Made by a program: the position numbers and the translations under genes. Of a stretch of 37,500 nt of DNA, positions 12,395 through 23,815 are shown in pieces (positions within the stretch are counted from its first letter, which is position 1; each line of letters opens with the position of its first letter). The notes below the pieces were generated by a model. It saw only the letters and a list, made by a program, of their open reading frames with translations, did no database searches and was not told the DNA's origin. The stretch is taken from assembly GCA_009176605.1 (NCBI GenBank), contig SEYY01005620.1, positions 1 through 37,500 of the forward strand, read 5' to 3'. This DNA comes from Armadillidium nasatum. Taxonomy: Eukaryota; Arthropoda; Malacostraca; Isopoda; Armadillidiidae.

Positions 12395-12603
12395 TGAAAG
12401 CAATTACAACTCCGATGACAACGTCTGAAGCAGAGAGATGTTTCTCGACTTTGAATAGAATAAAAACTATTAAATGTAGTACCATGTATTAGCGATGTTT
12501 TCAATAGAGAGCGAAATGGTGTAAAATACCAGATTTCAATGAAAAAATAATTGAAAACTTTTCGACATCTAAAATTCAAAGAACTAATCTTATTTTTAAA
12601 TAA
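12395..12603 (+). pseudogene. hAT transposase C-terminal (dimerisation) remnant, ZMYM1-like type
   Basis: The plus-strand reading gives AITTPMTTSEAERCFSTLNR followed by IKTI, then in broken frames KIPDFNEKIIENFSTSKIQR. The TTSEAERCFSTL block is the hallmark of the C-terminal dimerisation region of hAT transposases of the TTF/ZMYM1-like group. At least one stop and a frameshift lie between the two blocks. The N-terminal and catalytic parts are missing. It is on the same strand and inside the bounds of the hAT element with intact ends, consistent with it being that element's own gene. The longer minus-strand open frame over the same bases is its shadow. Confidence 0.75.
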
Positions 12604-12619
12604 TAATATCAGCAAGAAC

Positions 12620-12717
<98 letters not shown>
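12620..12717. repeat. (TAA)n microsatellite inside hAT element
   Basis: Regular AAT/TAA trinucleotides for about 97 bases directly after the transposase remnant. Confidence 0.97.
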
Positions 12718-12830
12718 GGCCTAAATGAAATGAAAGCTAAATAATAATAATACGAATGTCAAAACATTTGCATTGATATATAGATGTTTCAGTATATCGA
12801 TATTTCCAGAATAAGTAAGGTACGTTTGAA

Positions 12831-13200
<370 letters not shown>

Positions 13201-13236
13201 CAGCCCCTCCTTGCAAGTTTACACGAGCCGCCACTG

Positions 13237-13244
13237 GGTATTGG
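13237..13244 (+). repeat. Right 8-bp target-site duplication of hAT element
   Basis: GGTATTGG directly after the ACGAGCCGCCACTG terminus, identical to 11570-11577. Confidence 0.9.
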
Positions 13245-13450
13245 CATGCATTTCATTTCATGATCCTCAAAACATTTACCTTAATCTCCATATACTGCCA
13301 AACTTTTCTCACTTCATGATCAAACACATTTCATCATCTCTCTAATATGTAATTTATAGAACCTTATTTACTTTTCTTAACTAAATCTTTCAACATATAT
13401 ATTAATTCACCATAGGTTACTAAGCTTTTTATAATTTTATCTTTCATCAT
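13245..13450 (+). repeat. Degenerate tandem array, right part
   Basis: Resumption of the ~125-bp array after the hAT insertion: ACCTTAATCTCCATATACTGCC, then TCATCTCTCTAATATGTAATTTATAGAACC near 13330-13362. Confidence 0.65.
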
Positions 13451-14344
13451 TAATATATTTCCAATGCGAATGTAAATATTGCTACGTCATACATTTTCTT
13501 TATTACTATGTATTCTAGTTATTATATTCATATGATTTTTTGTTTGAAACGTCACTACCAAAATTCAAGTGACGTCATACCTTTTCTTTGAACGTATTGC
13601 TTTCAAGTCCTAACCTGAATTATAAGCCATGTAACTATTTTATTTTTTTAGCCAAGTGACCTCATTGGATCTATTTTTTCCAAATATTTAACATGCTTTT
13701 TATATTTACTGAAAGTTAACACAAAATATTCCTATGTCTATAACGTCATAGCTACGTGGTTGGTTGTATCTTTTTCAATCAATTCTTGATATTTCGTATT
13801 TCTGACTCACTACATTTACTTATTTACTTTAATTCACTATAACCAAAGTTCTAAAGGGGACAATCTGTCTATTAAGTCATGGCCACGTGACTGGTCACTA
13901 CGTAACCCTACAAGTCCTGATATTTCATGTTTTTGATCAGTCTCATTTACACTTACCATATAATCATGTGTTTATCATACCTGACTCAAATGTTTAATAT
14001 CTACAACATCGTTCTATAACAATACTTTATGTATTTATTATAAAAATTCTTATTACATAATACATCAATACCATAATTTGGATTTTATACGAGTGAAGAC
14101 AACATTTACTTAATATTACATCATATAGTTTTCATTTCATGACTCTATTTCTTTAATAACACCATGTTGCAATACACATGTTTTTGGATATTTATTCCGT
14201 TTTTCTTCAAACTATTATTTGTGATCTTATTCCATATTACATTTTTCTACATTTTTTTTCAAGAGATGACTTTTTTAAAATTATTGTAAAACTTATTACA
14301 AATTGCATTTGTCTATATCTCTTTTAATAGACTGTCAAAAGGTG
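13451..14344. other. AT-rich intergenic-type sequence, a few CRE/CACGTG words
   Basis: No coding region recognised. GTGACGTCAT near 13570, CTACGTGG near 13753 and CCACGTGACTGG near 13883 suggest it belongs to the same repeat domain as 9485-10620. Confidence 0.4.
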
Positions 14345-14898
14345 TTGTTCTCTCCTTTACACATAAAACTAGGTCTGATAAAACAATTTTTAAATCTCTT
14401 TATAAAGAATCCGCTGCCTTGAAATATATTCAACACTTCTTTCGCAAGCTATCAGAGAAAAAAGTGGAAGGTGGTGTCTTTACTGGAAAATCAGGAAAGT
14501 CAGGAAAATCATAGAGTATTCAGAATTCCACAAGAAACTTACAGAGAAAGAAAAATTATCTTGGGAGAGTTTTGTTGCAGTGGCTTCAAAGATTTTTCGT
14601 CAACCCCAAGGCTGAAAATTATGTGGAACTAGTTGAATCCATATGAAAACCTATTGTCAAATGGGCTGCAGAATATCATTTATAGTTCATATCCTTGATT
14701 CCAATCTTGACAGATTCAAGGAGAATATGGGAGCATACTCAAGATAGCAAGGGGAGTGATTCCACCAAGATATACTAAACTTTGAACAAAGATATGAATC
14801 TCACGATGAAAACATCATAGGATACTATATTTGGGGGGCCTATAAGAGAAAGTAATTTAAGTTTTAGTCGCAGACCTAGTAAAATTACTCAATTTTAA
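14345..14898 (+). pseudogene. Fossil of the widespread uncharacterised invertebrate repeat protein (C-terminal half)
   Basis: Plus-strand conceptual translation gives, in order, a PLHIKLGLIKQ block (about 14350-14385), KESAALKYIQHFFRKLSEKK then GGVFTG (about 14405-14480), NPKAENYVELVES (about 14610-14640), NLDRFKENMGAYS...QGE...FHQDILNFEQRY (about 14700-14790), NIIGYYIWG (about 14810-14840), and RESNLSFSRRPSKITQF ending in TAA at 14896-14898. From memory this is the C-terminal half of the same high-copy family seen on the minus strand at 5440-6110. Stops and frameshifts are frequent. Its function is unknown to me; its copy number and decay suggest it is carried by a transposon. Confidence 0.72.
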
Positions 14899-15184
14899 CT
14901 TTTTCATTCGTTTACTACAACTTTGATTAAATACTATAAAAAGTTGACTGTAATTTTGTCATTAGTCCAAAATTAGATACAAACACTGAAATGAACCCAC
15001 GGTTTACAAAGTTTTTCTTCATGCAATCAACAAAAGCAAAATTTCAAAGGAATAATGGATATTTTCCATACATTAGCAATCGAAAGCATTGGGAAATAAC
15101 ATTCACCAGCAAGGACCAAAAATTGTGTTACATAGTGTTTTCATATAAGAGGAGGATCCATTTTCAAAACGAAAGTTTTTTATT

Positions 15185-16090
15185 ATTTGACCGATTACCC
15201 TGAAATTTGCAATTCAATTTAAAAATGCTTATATTCAAGCTGAAAAAATTTTATTTCTGACTTTTTTCTGAGTCCATAACGGTTTGAACGTTATTTGGGA
15301 CCAAATTAAAAAAAATGAATAGATGTACAAAACCACTGGTCGAATTGAATTGAAAATTTAACTGTATATTCTCATCCCCAATTTCAAGAAACTGAATGTG
15401 GCGATTTTTGATATTTGCTTTAGAAAAAAAGTTATAGCACTTTGAATTTAATTTAAAAAAAATATATTGCAAAAATTTCCCCTTCCGGAAAATTTTTTAA
15501 TTCAAAAACACTGTACATTAAAAGTTTTTTGTCTTTGGCAGGTATTTAGAGGAGGTACAGAGCTACAACTTTTATTTAATACATCATTAAATGCTATTTG
15601 TTCTGTTCGAGATATATCCCCTCAAACTTTGGAAATTTTAAAACAACTTTGAAAATTGTCCAAATTTGAGAGGGTATATCTTGAAACGAACAAATAGTAT
15701 TGAATGATGTATTGAAAGAAAAGAAAGTTGTAGCCCTGTTCTTTCTTTATACACCCTCCGAAAATGAGAAATTTCTTTAAGTGTAGTTTTTTAAAACAAA
15801 TTTTTTTTTGGCCATGAAGGTAAATTTTCCAAAACTGAAAAAAATGCTTTCGACACTTGAACAGAAAAGGGCATATAATTCTTTTTCTAAAAAGCAAATA
15901 ACAAAACTCTGTTAGAAGCTTTTGTAGTTAATAGATTTAAAAATGTATAGGGAAATTTTCAGGTCATTCTGATCAGAGGTTTGGTCCCAGCGATCACTTA
16001 TAAAAGGGAAAAATTAAAAAAAAAAAAAAAAAAAACGTCAGAAATCGAAAAAAGGCATATACACTGCAAATTTCAGGATAATCGGTCAAA
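15185..16090. repeat. ~900-bp palindrome (fold-back element), copy A
   Basis: The two ends are inverted copies: TGACCGATTACCCTGAAATTTGCA at about 15187 and TGCAAATTTCAGGATAATCGGTCA at about 16065. Further pairs are the GGGACCAAA-type block near 15297 with its mate near 15982, and the central arms ATTTGTTCTGTTCGAGATATATCCCCTCAAACTTTGG-type and its mate around a short A-rich loop at about 15645. The arms are diverged and contain homopolymer runs. No protein coding is recognised; the open frames here are shadows of the palindrome. A related palindrome is at 31310-32213. Confidence 0.82.
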
Positions 16091-16366
16091 AACTATAAAG
16101 TTGTTCAACATTAAATCCTTCCCATAAATTCCCTGTAAATTAATTAAGATAAAAAGTCTTGGTGTTATTGATGTTATCGTGCAATTTAGTGACTGCTATG
16201 AAATGACTTAAAAAATTAAAATATATTAAATTAAAACTATTCATTAATTTAGCCTTCAAATCTTAATTATTTTGAATTTTATAATAATTTTCGTATTGAA
16301 AAATCTTTGTAGTTAAGTAATTCTAATACTTATTATTTTTTACCCTAGAAAGTTTTTACCCAAATT
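16091..16366 (+). other. Upstream region of the transporter gene
   Basis: AT-rich. TTATTTTTTACCCTAG at about 16333-16348 looks like a splice acceptor 18 bases before the ATG, so an untranslated first exon may lie further upstream. No TATA/initiator combination stood out. Confidence 0.35.
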
Positions 16367-16683
16367 ATGACATCCAAAAATATTATATTAGAGGAAAGGG
16401 AAGGGCAAAATTTACTTCAGAATGGTGTGGAAGAAAAGGAAGCGGTTCATGATGGTTCATTGATTTCGGCTTTCGAGAAGATGCTTGAAATGATCAATCC
16501 CGATGGCATTTTCCAAAAGCGTCTAATCTTTTGGTTTATGATTCCTTTCTCATTTTTATACGGCATGTCGGAAGTGCATTTTATCTTCATTGTTTCAACT
16601 CCTGATCACGTGTGTCACGTCCCAGGAATTGAGAAATTTAACAACATGACTCTTGAAGAATGGCATAATCTGACTATTCCTTG
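16367..16683 (+). CDS. SLC22 / organic-cation-transporter-like gene, first coding exon
   Basis: First visible coding exon of a membrane solute carrier of the major facilitator superfamily. ATG at 16367 opens a 106-codon frame. There is a short acidic cytoplasmic N-terminus (about 1-45), then one long hydrophobic stretch (about 50-78, FWFMIPFSFLYGMSEVHFIF) expected to be TM1, then the start of a large extracellular loop with Cys residues and N-glycosylation sequons (N-M-T, N-L-T). SLC22 proteins have exactly this TM1 plus long, Cys-rich, glycosylated loop layout. The exon ends ...CCTTG|GTAATT, with GT at 16684-16685 (phase 2), and its TG joins the G of exon 2 to make Trp. No stop or frameshift. 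The substrate cannot be told from this fragment. A cryptic acceptor (CCCTAG) at 16346-16348 may start the exon. Confidence 0.78.
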
Positions 16684-16780
16684 GTAATTATGAAGATTAG
16701 AAATCAAATTATTTTTAGAAATATTTCTTTAGTCTAAGTTTCAATTCTTCCGACCTTCTTTTCTGGCATATCTTTATTTA

Positions 16781-16781
16781 A

Positions 16782-16849
<68 letters not shown>
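16781..16849. repeat. (TTA)n microsatellite in intron 1
   Basis: Regular ATT/TTA trinucleotides within intron 1 of the transporter-like gene. Confidence 0.97.
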
Positions 16850-17088
16850 GCTATAATAGTATCAAAAATGTTCTGTATTTAAAAACATGATTTGATCTAT
16901 GAATGAACAGAAGAAACAAAAACAGTTCTCTCTCTTATCACTCAGCCAATCTCTTAGTTTAGCTTACAATAACTTATCAGCACAAGATTCAATGAATGAA
17001 AAAAATTTACAAAGTGAAACTGAAGAATGAAAAATTTTTTATTTCAATACACATTGTCTCCAGAATGATTTGAACCAGAGCTAATGAA

Positions 17089-17208
<120 letters not shown>

Positions 17209-17287
17209 GAATTTAGTAGTATAGGAACTACTTTTAAACTTTAAACCTATATTCCGCTTCCTAAATAAAGTTTTGTGAATTGAATTG

Positions 17288-17289
<2 letters not shown>

Positions 17290-17360
<71 letters not shown>
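17290..17360. repeat. (TTA)n microsatellite in intron 1
   Basis: Third TTA trinucleotide array in the same intron. All three share orientation. Confidence 0.97.
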
Positions 17361-17362
<2 letters not shown>

Positions 17363-17930
17363 GCGTAATTACGGCAAATAGAATTTTATCGCATTCTGCT
17401 TTATATGACGTTATACAGTTTTGAGATGATGGAAAAACTTTAAATGACTATAAATATATTCATCCTATCTTATTGTTTAAATTTATCTCCGAAAAGCAAC
17501 AAATTTGAAAACTTCAACAAAACAGTTGCGAAATTAAGTAGCAATTTGTTTATTAATTATTACAAATTATGCAATTGATAAAAGTGTAACATATAACATA
17601 ATACAAAGATAACTTTGAATACATTATTTTTACAAGAATATATATTTACCGAAGAGAGCATAGAAAATAAGATATTTTCTTTTATTTGTTTTCTTTTATT
17701 TTGTTTTCTTTTATTTTATTTTCTATTTGTTAGGCATTTTTTTTTTAGGCAGTGGAGTAACTACATAATAAGACATGATAGAGTTATGCAGACTTAGATA
17801 AAAATAATATTATTTACTTCTTTTTTAAAATTAAAATTGAATTATTTTTTCAAATACTTTTTTAATTATATTTAAAAATTACACAAATAGATTCTCTTTC
17901 TTTGAGTAATAATGTATTTTATTTTCTTAG

Positions 17931-18330
<400 letters not shown>

Positions 18331-18549
18331 ATTTTTTTTTTCAAAAACTCGTTGTCATTAACATGTAAAATTATACTATTGAGATCCATTTCAAAATTCT
18401 GAATAATTGTAAATAATATAGAAAATAAACAATATTTTAATTAAGGTAAATAATGAAGAAAAAGTATTTGAAAATAATTATACTTTTATTGATTCTGTAA
18501 GCCTTGTTTTAATTCTTTATTCTTAAGTGTAAAAATTAAAAGCATAATT

Positions 18550-18700
18550 CTAGTTATTTTTGCATTTCACAAGCACTGAAAGTTTCAAAACTTTTGACAG
18601 TCAATCAACATCTATCTTTTCCCGTGAAGGTAAAGATTCTTTTCACAGTCTGGAATAGTAAAACATTTCTGTGAAGGCCTTACCAGTGCTGGAAACATCT
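18550..18700 (-). pseudogene. hAT transposase C-terminal remnant (probable)
   Basis: On the minus strand one frame reads VKRIFTFTGKDRC, a stop, then LTVKSFETFSACEMQK. This resembles the E-R-x-F-S-x-x-G-K...R-C-R-L...F-E-x-L...K-C-N pattern of the hAT dimerisation region. Key positions are altered (the Glu is Lys here) and a stop interrupts it. No catalytic domain was found nearby. Confidence 0.45.
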
Positions 18701-19289
18701 CTTTATGATTTTTTTATTTCTTCAGAAATACAAGGTTGTCTGAAATATTTCTGTATTTAAATAATAATGTGCTCCTACATTTGTTATGCGTCTGTCGAGT
18801 TTTGAGTGAGGAAGCTGAGCTGAGCTGAGCAATTTCCTCTTTGTTGGAGGGTTTCCTGAACTTCTTTCTGGTAAATCCTCTGATAACTCAAAACGATATT
18901 ATAAGTCTTTGAAGCTTTGAAAATGAATTGTGTCGTCGCTAATACGGAAACCCTTCTTTTAACTTATCCATTTTCAGAGCGCAAGTCTTGCTTAAAGCTA
19001 AGCCAGATCAATTTTTTTTATATTTTCATCCAGCTGAAAACGCTTTTTAGTGGGTTTTTAGCCCGAAAACAGTGCATACTAATATTTTGAATACATCTGC
19101 TCAAGATGATACTAAATTTCTTGGAATAAGAGATACTTAAGCATGATGAAACATAGTACTATCGTTGAAAGCAGTTACTTGAATCCTCAAACAATTAAAA
19201 AATTTCTTGTCTATCTTTAAAATGTTTCACCTACGATATGTAGCTAACATTACTTCTGAAATGGCAAATCTTTTCAGCATTACTCTCTA
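18701..19289. other. No gene recognised in intron 2
   Basis: AT-rich sequence. It could be the body of the hAT element whose period-6 end lies at 18185-18330. A short AGCTGAGCTGAGCTGAGC run occurs near 18811-18829. Confidence 0.35.
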
Positions 19290-20597
19290 ACTATGATTAC
19301 CAATGATCAGGTGAGATTCTGAGGGCTAAGACTATTGACCCAGATGGCATTCCTCTCCTTGTTCAGAGGGAGTATGAGTCTGAGCTGTTGCCTGTCCTTA
19401 TTTGACTCTAATCTACTCTTCATGCATCAATATTAATAATTTTCTTCAATTCTGGAAGCAGGAATTTGTTGAGCAATTAATTTCCAAAGAAAGATTGCCA
19501 CTCTGATCCTTTCAATTATTGTGCTATAACTTTCACTTGTGTTACCTAAAATCTTTGAAACTCTCCTCAACTCTCATTCTGTTTCATCTAGAGTCTCATT
19601 TTTCCTTTCTCATCATCAGTATGGCTTTCGACAATTCAGGATCCCCCTCAACCCTCTAACTACGGTCCTAACCTCATCTCCTATCCACTCCTATGCTGAT
19701 GACTCCACCCTTCATTACTCCTTCCAATTTGAAAAACGTTCCACCCAACAGCAGTTGATAAATTCGAGAAGGGTAGCCTTGGATCAACTAACCTTTGATG
19801 TTTCACGTATTTCAAACTGGGGTAGAGAAAACATGGTTGTTTTCAATGCTTCAAAAACTAAATTCCTCCGTCTCTCCACTCGATACAATCTTCCACACAA
19901 CTATGATATCTTCTTCGAAAACACACAACTCAAGCCTTCATCTGTTCTTAATATTCTTGGTGTTTCTTTTTCTCGTGATCTTTCTTGGAAAGATCACATT
20001 ACTTCTCTTTCTAAACATGCTTCTCAGAGGTTGGGAGTTCTGAGGAGCCTCCAGAATTATTTCACGCCACCCGAGTTGCTTGGTTTGCATAGGGGTGATA
20101 TTCGTCCCTGTATGGAGTATGCTTTGCACGTCTGGGGTGGTTCTACTCATACAGCTCTCCTTGAGAAAGTGGAGTTTAGAGCTTTTCGTCTCATCAACTC
20201 TCCTGCTCTTACTAACTCTCTCCAATCTCTTTCTGCCCGTCGAATTGTTGCGTTACTTCCTCTTTACTATCGCTGTTACAATGGAGACTGCTCTTCTGAA
20301 CTCTCTCGTTGCATATCTCCTCCATTGAGAAGAGCTCGTGCGACGCGCCTTTCTGCACAGTCTCATCCTTTCTCTGTCCAACTCTCTGACCTCAGACTTA
20401 ACCGCTATGCTCAATCTTACATATACTCTACCGATAAAGTCTGGAACACTCTCCCTCTATCTGTTTTCCCAACTTCCTATGACATGCATACTTTCAAGCG
20501 TCGTGTATCTGAACATGTCGGCCACCGTCGACCAGGATAGATTTTTCCCAACTCCTGTGGAATTTGGTAACCCTCCGGCCTTTGCACACCGGAGGAT
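19290..20597 (+). mobile_element. Chimeric LINE: subfamily B left part joined to family A 3' half
   Basis: From about 19290 to 19640 the sequence matches subfamily B (DPDGIPLL, then KIFETLLNSHS, then HHQYGFRQF). From about 19640 it continues as family A, with the middle of the RT deleted so that a GIPLNPL-like block is joined to HSYADDSTLHY. From 19539 to 20540 one open frame of 333 codons stays intact through YADD, the LGVSFSRDLSWKDHI block, WGGSTHT, a C-terminal [11 protein letters not shown] and a final [10 protein letters not shown]. This is the longest intact LINE coding stretch in the window. It lacks the endonuclease and most RT blocks, so it is not autonomous. The 3' end has the stem-loop and then (TA)n. 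It lies in intron 2. Confidence 0.85.
20573..20597 (+). promoter_or_regulatory. LINE 3'-terminal stem-loop, well preserved
   Basis: CCTCCGGCCTTTGCACACCGGAGG forms a 7-bp stem (CCTCCGG with CCGGAGG) around a 10-base loop and passes directly into (TA)n. The same structure occurs near 1989-2012 and at 23608-23632 (minus). Confidence 0.75.
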
Positions 20598-20708
<111 letters not shown>

Positions 20709-20941
20709 ACGTCGGTCCTCTTTTTTCTGAAACTGATATTTTATATCTGCCAGACGTACAATATTTTTATTTACGAAAAGTTACTTTTTTTTTTTGGTGC
20801 CATAGTTTCCTTCACCTGTTTGGCTTTCCTCTATTCAATTAGTCATTGTCAAAAGTGTTTTGATATGTATGTGCTTATTATTTTCGTGCTTTATTTTCAG
20901 AGTTCTTATTTTAATTTGATTTTTTATTGCACGGTTTCATT

Positions 20942-22789
20942 ATTTCAAAGAAAAGAAAGTATAGTGATGGTTACATTAAATATGGATTTTCAGTAATTGA
21001 TGTAAACGGAATTCAATTGCCTTAATGTGTTGTGTGTCATTCTGTTCTTATTAATGATGTCATGAGTCCTGCTCCTTTACATTGGCATTTGACGACAAAT
21101 CATGCAGGGCAGAAAGACAAGCCCAAGGATTTTTTTTGTTGCAAAATGTTTCTACATGTGCTTTTCTTGAAGAAACAGCAAAAGTTTTGGAAGGTTCATA
21201 CAAACTGGTCCTTCTCATAGCGAAAGCAAAGAAAGCACACACAATCAGCAAAACACATGAAACCCTGCAAGCTGACAGCTGATAAAATTGTACTCGGTGA
21301 TGAGTGCCAGCAAAAGTTGTTAAAAGTTATCATTTCTAATAATACAGTGAAGCGTCGCTTTCGGCTTGAAGATCTTGACAATAACATAAAGTCTCAGGTT
21401 ATCAGTAAAGTTTAAACTTCGCCATTTTTTTTCTCTTCAGGGGAGGGTTTTTTTTTTATCCGATTCTCCTGAAAATTTCAGTATATATAGTGACGAAAAT
21501 AGTATTTAACAAATTTATTTACTTAACGGTGAAGCCACATATATGGTCTACCATTATTGTACAAAAACTTTGTAGATATTATTCAAGAGTTAAAAAAATA
21601 GTTTATTGTCGTTTTATTGATAGGAGGAGCTTAAAAAAAAAGAAGAGATGCTGTTTTCAAAATCTTTAAAAAAATCATCAAAAGCCTGTAATATAATGAG
21701 TGTGAAACTATTAGTGAATTTTTTTGAAGAAAATGAACTTTCATGGGAAAAAGTTGTTGGAATCTGCACTGATGGTGCACCAGTTATGTTTGGTTCTCGT
21801 TCAGAATTTCTCAAGTTGGCAAAAGGAAAAAATCCAGCTCTAATAAAACCCACTGTGTTATCCACAGACAGGCTTTGGCAGCTAAAACTTTACCAGTTGA
21901 TCCTAACAAATCTCTGAAACTGACAACACAAACCGTAAATTTTGTAAAGACTAGCCCTTGAATACCAAATTTTTTTTCAAGTCTCTGTGCAGATCTTTGG
22001 GCCGAACATATCACTTTACTTTTTCACACCTAAGTGCGTTGGTTGTCAAAAGGCAATATGTTAGGCAGGTTGTTTGAACTAAGATACGAAGTGCAAATGT
22101 TTCTATTGAGTCAGAAAAAAACGAGAACTCTATGACGCTTTCACTAAAGAAAGCAATATTTTGTCATTAGCTTACCTTTCAGATTTTTTGACGCTTTGAA
22201 TAACCTCAATATGAAGCTACAAGGACAAATATTCAGCATTATGTCTTCATATGACGTAGTTAGTGAATTTCTTGAGAAATTTAGCTTTGGAAGCGTCGAC
22301 TTCAAACTGAGAACTTTTCATCTTTTTATAGGCTCAATATCCTGCTTCAAAATAACGATTTCAATTATCGTGAGGTAAGCAAGCAAATTGCGTTGCATTT
22401 GGACTCGCTTGTTGATGAATTTAAACACTATATTCCTGATCTTTCTTTAAATGATCCGTGCCCGAAACTGACGCGAAATCCCTTCATAATCGACATCGAC
22501 TCATTGGAGGAATCTTTGCAGGAAGAGGCTATAGATCTGAAGAACGGCAGGATTTCAAGTTACGAGTTTTGAAGAATTTTGGATTAGTTACCTTTATCTG
22601 TACCCAAAGGTAGCCACCTAAGCATTACGTATCAGCATATCTTTGAGAATCTGACTTTTCAAAAAGAACGTTAATAAAAACAAAACAACGTTTCCAACTT
22701 GAGGTGGAAAGCGACCTTAGATGTGCCTTGTCCAATATAAACCTAATATGTTGAAATTGGTAAATGCAAAACAGTGCCAGTCCTCTCAC
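20942..22789 (+). pseudogene. Decayed hAT transposase gene of the ZBED5/SCAND3-like group, BED finger to C-terminus
   Basis: Plus-strand translation in changing frames reproduces almost a whole protein of this type. The N-terminus is SKKRKYSDGYIKYGFSVID (about 20945-21001; the start codon position reads ATT). A BED-type finger follows, CVVCHSVLIN...WHLTTNH (about 21027-21100), then GQKDKPKDFF and LEGSYKLVLLIAKAKKAHTI (about 21108-21245). Next come VVGICTDGAPVMFGSRSEFL with the catalytic-type TDGAP block (about 21754-21815), an FSSLCADLWAEHITLLFHT block (about 21975-22030), NMKLQGQIFSIMSSYDVVS (about 22205-22262), RNPFIIDIDSLEESLQEEAI (about 22473-22532), and a final RCALSNI...KLVNAKQCQSSH (about 22715-22789). 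Stops and frameshifts abound, and an insertion splits it at 21417-21625. It lies in intron 2. Confidence 0.78.
21417..21625 (+). repeat. Insertion in the hAT fossil carrying a fragment of the palindrome family
   Basis: The coding similarity of the hAT fossil breaks here. The inserted stretch contains ATCCGATTCTCCTGAAAATTTCAG near 21460-21483, which matches the outer end of palindrome copy B (CCGATTCTCCTGAAATTTTCAG at about 31315). Confidence 0.55.
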
Positions 22790-22961
22790 TAATTTTAAAT
22801 TTTATTTTATCCAGTACAATATTATTTTTATTCTTATATTTACATTTTTAAACATTTCATCACAAAATAAAATTAGGGGAAGGGGTGGTGGTGGTGTGAG
22901 TTAATTGATATTTCAAAAGTGCAAAAGGAGGTGTCATTCAAGAAAGGTTGAAAACCACTGA

Positions 22962-23528
<567 letters not shown>

Positions 23529-23607
<79 letters not shown>
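23529..23607. repeat. (TA)n microsatellite, tail of minus-strand LINE
   Basis: TA array directly downstream (on the minus strand) of the LINE 3' stem-loop. Confidence 0.97.
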
Positions 23608-23608
<1 letters not shown>

Positions 23609-23632
23609 TCTCCGGTGGGCAAAGGCCGGAGG
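23608..23632 (-). promoter_or_regulatory. LINE 3'-terminal stem-loop
   Basis: On the minus strand GGCCTCCGGCCTTTGCCCACCGGAGA folds with CTCCGG/CCGGAG arms around a 10-base loop, directly before (TA)n. Confidence 0.75.
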
Positions 23633-23815
23633 CCTACCGAATTCCACCGGAGTTGGAAAATTTCGGATTCAGGTCGATGTTGGCCGACGTGACCAGATAC
23701 ACGGCGTTTGAAAGTGTGCAAGTCAAAGGAAGTTGGAAAAACAGATAAAGGGAGTGTGTTCCAGACTTTACCAGTAGAGTATATGTAAGATTGAGCATAG
23801 CGGTTAAGTCTGGGG

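Noticed and set aside
12307..12615. 102-codon minus-strand frame
   Set aside because: It is antisense to the hAT transposase C-terminal remnant and has no motif of its own.
15251..15897. Three open frames in the 15.2-15.9 kb region
   Set aside because: They lie on the arms of the palindrome, have no recognisable motif and mirror each other, so they are by-products of the inverted repeat.
19539..20540. A 333-codon frame that might be taken for a host gene
   Set aside because: It contains the YADD active-site block and the LINE C-terminal motifs and ends in the LINE 3' stem-loop. It is retrotransposon coding sequence lacking the endonuclease and central RT.
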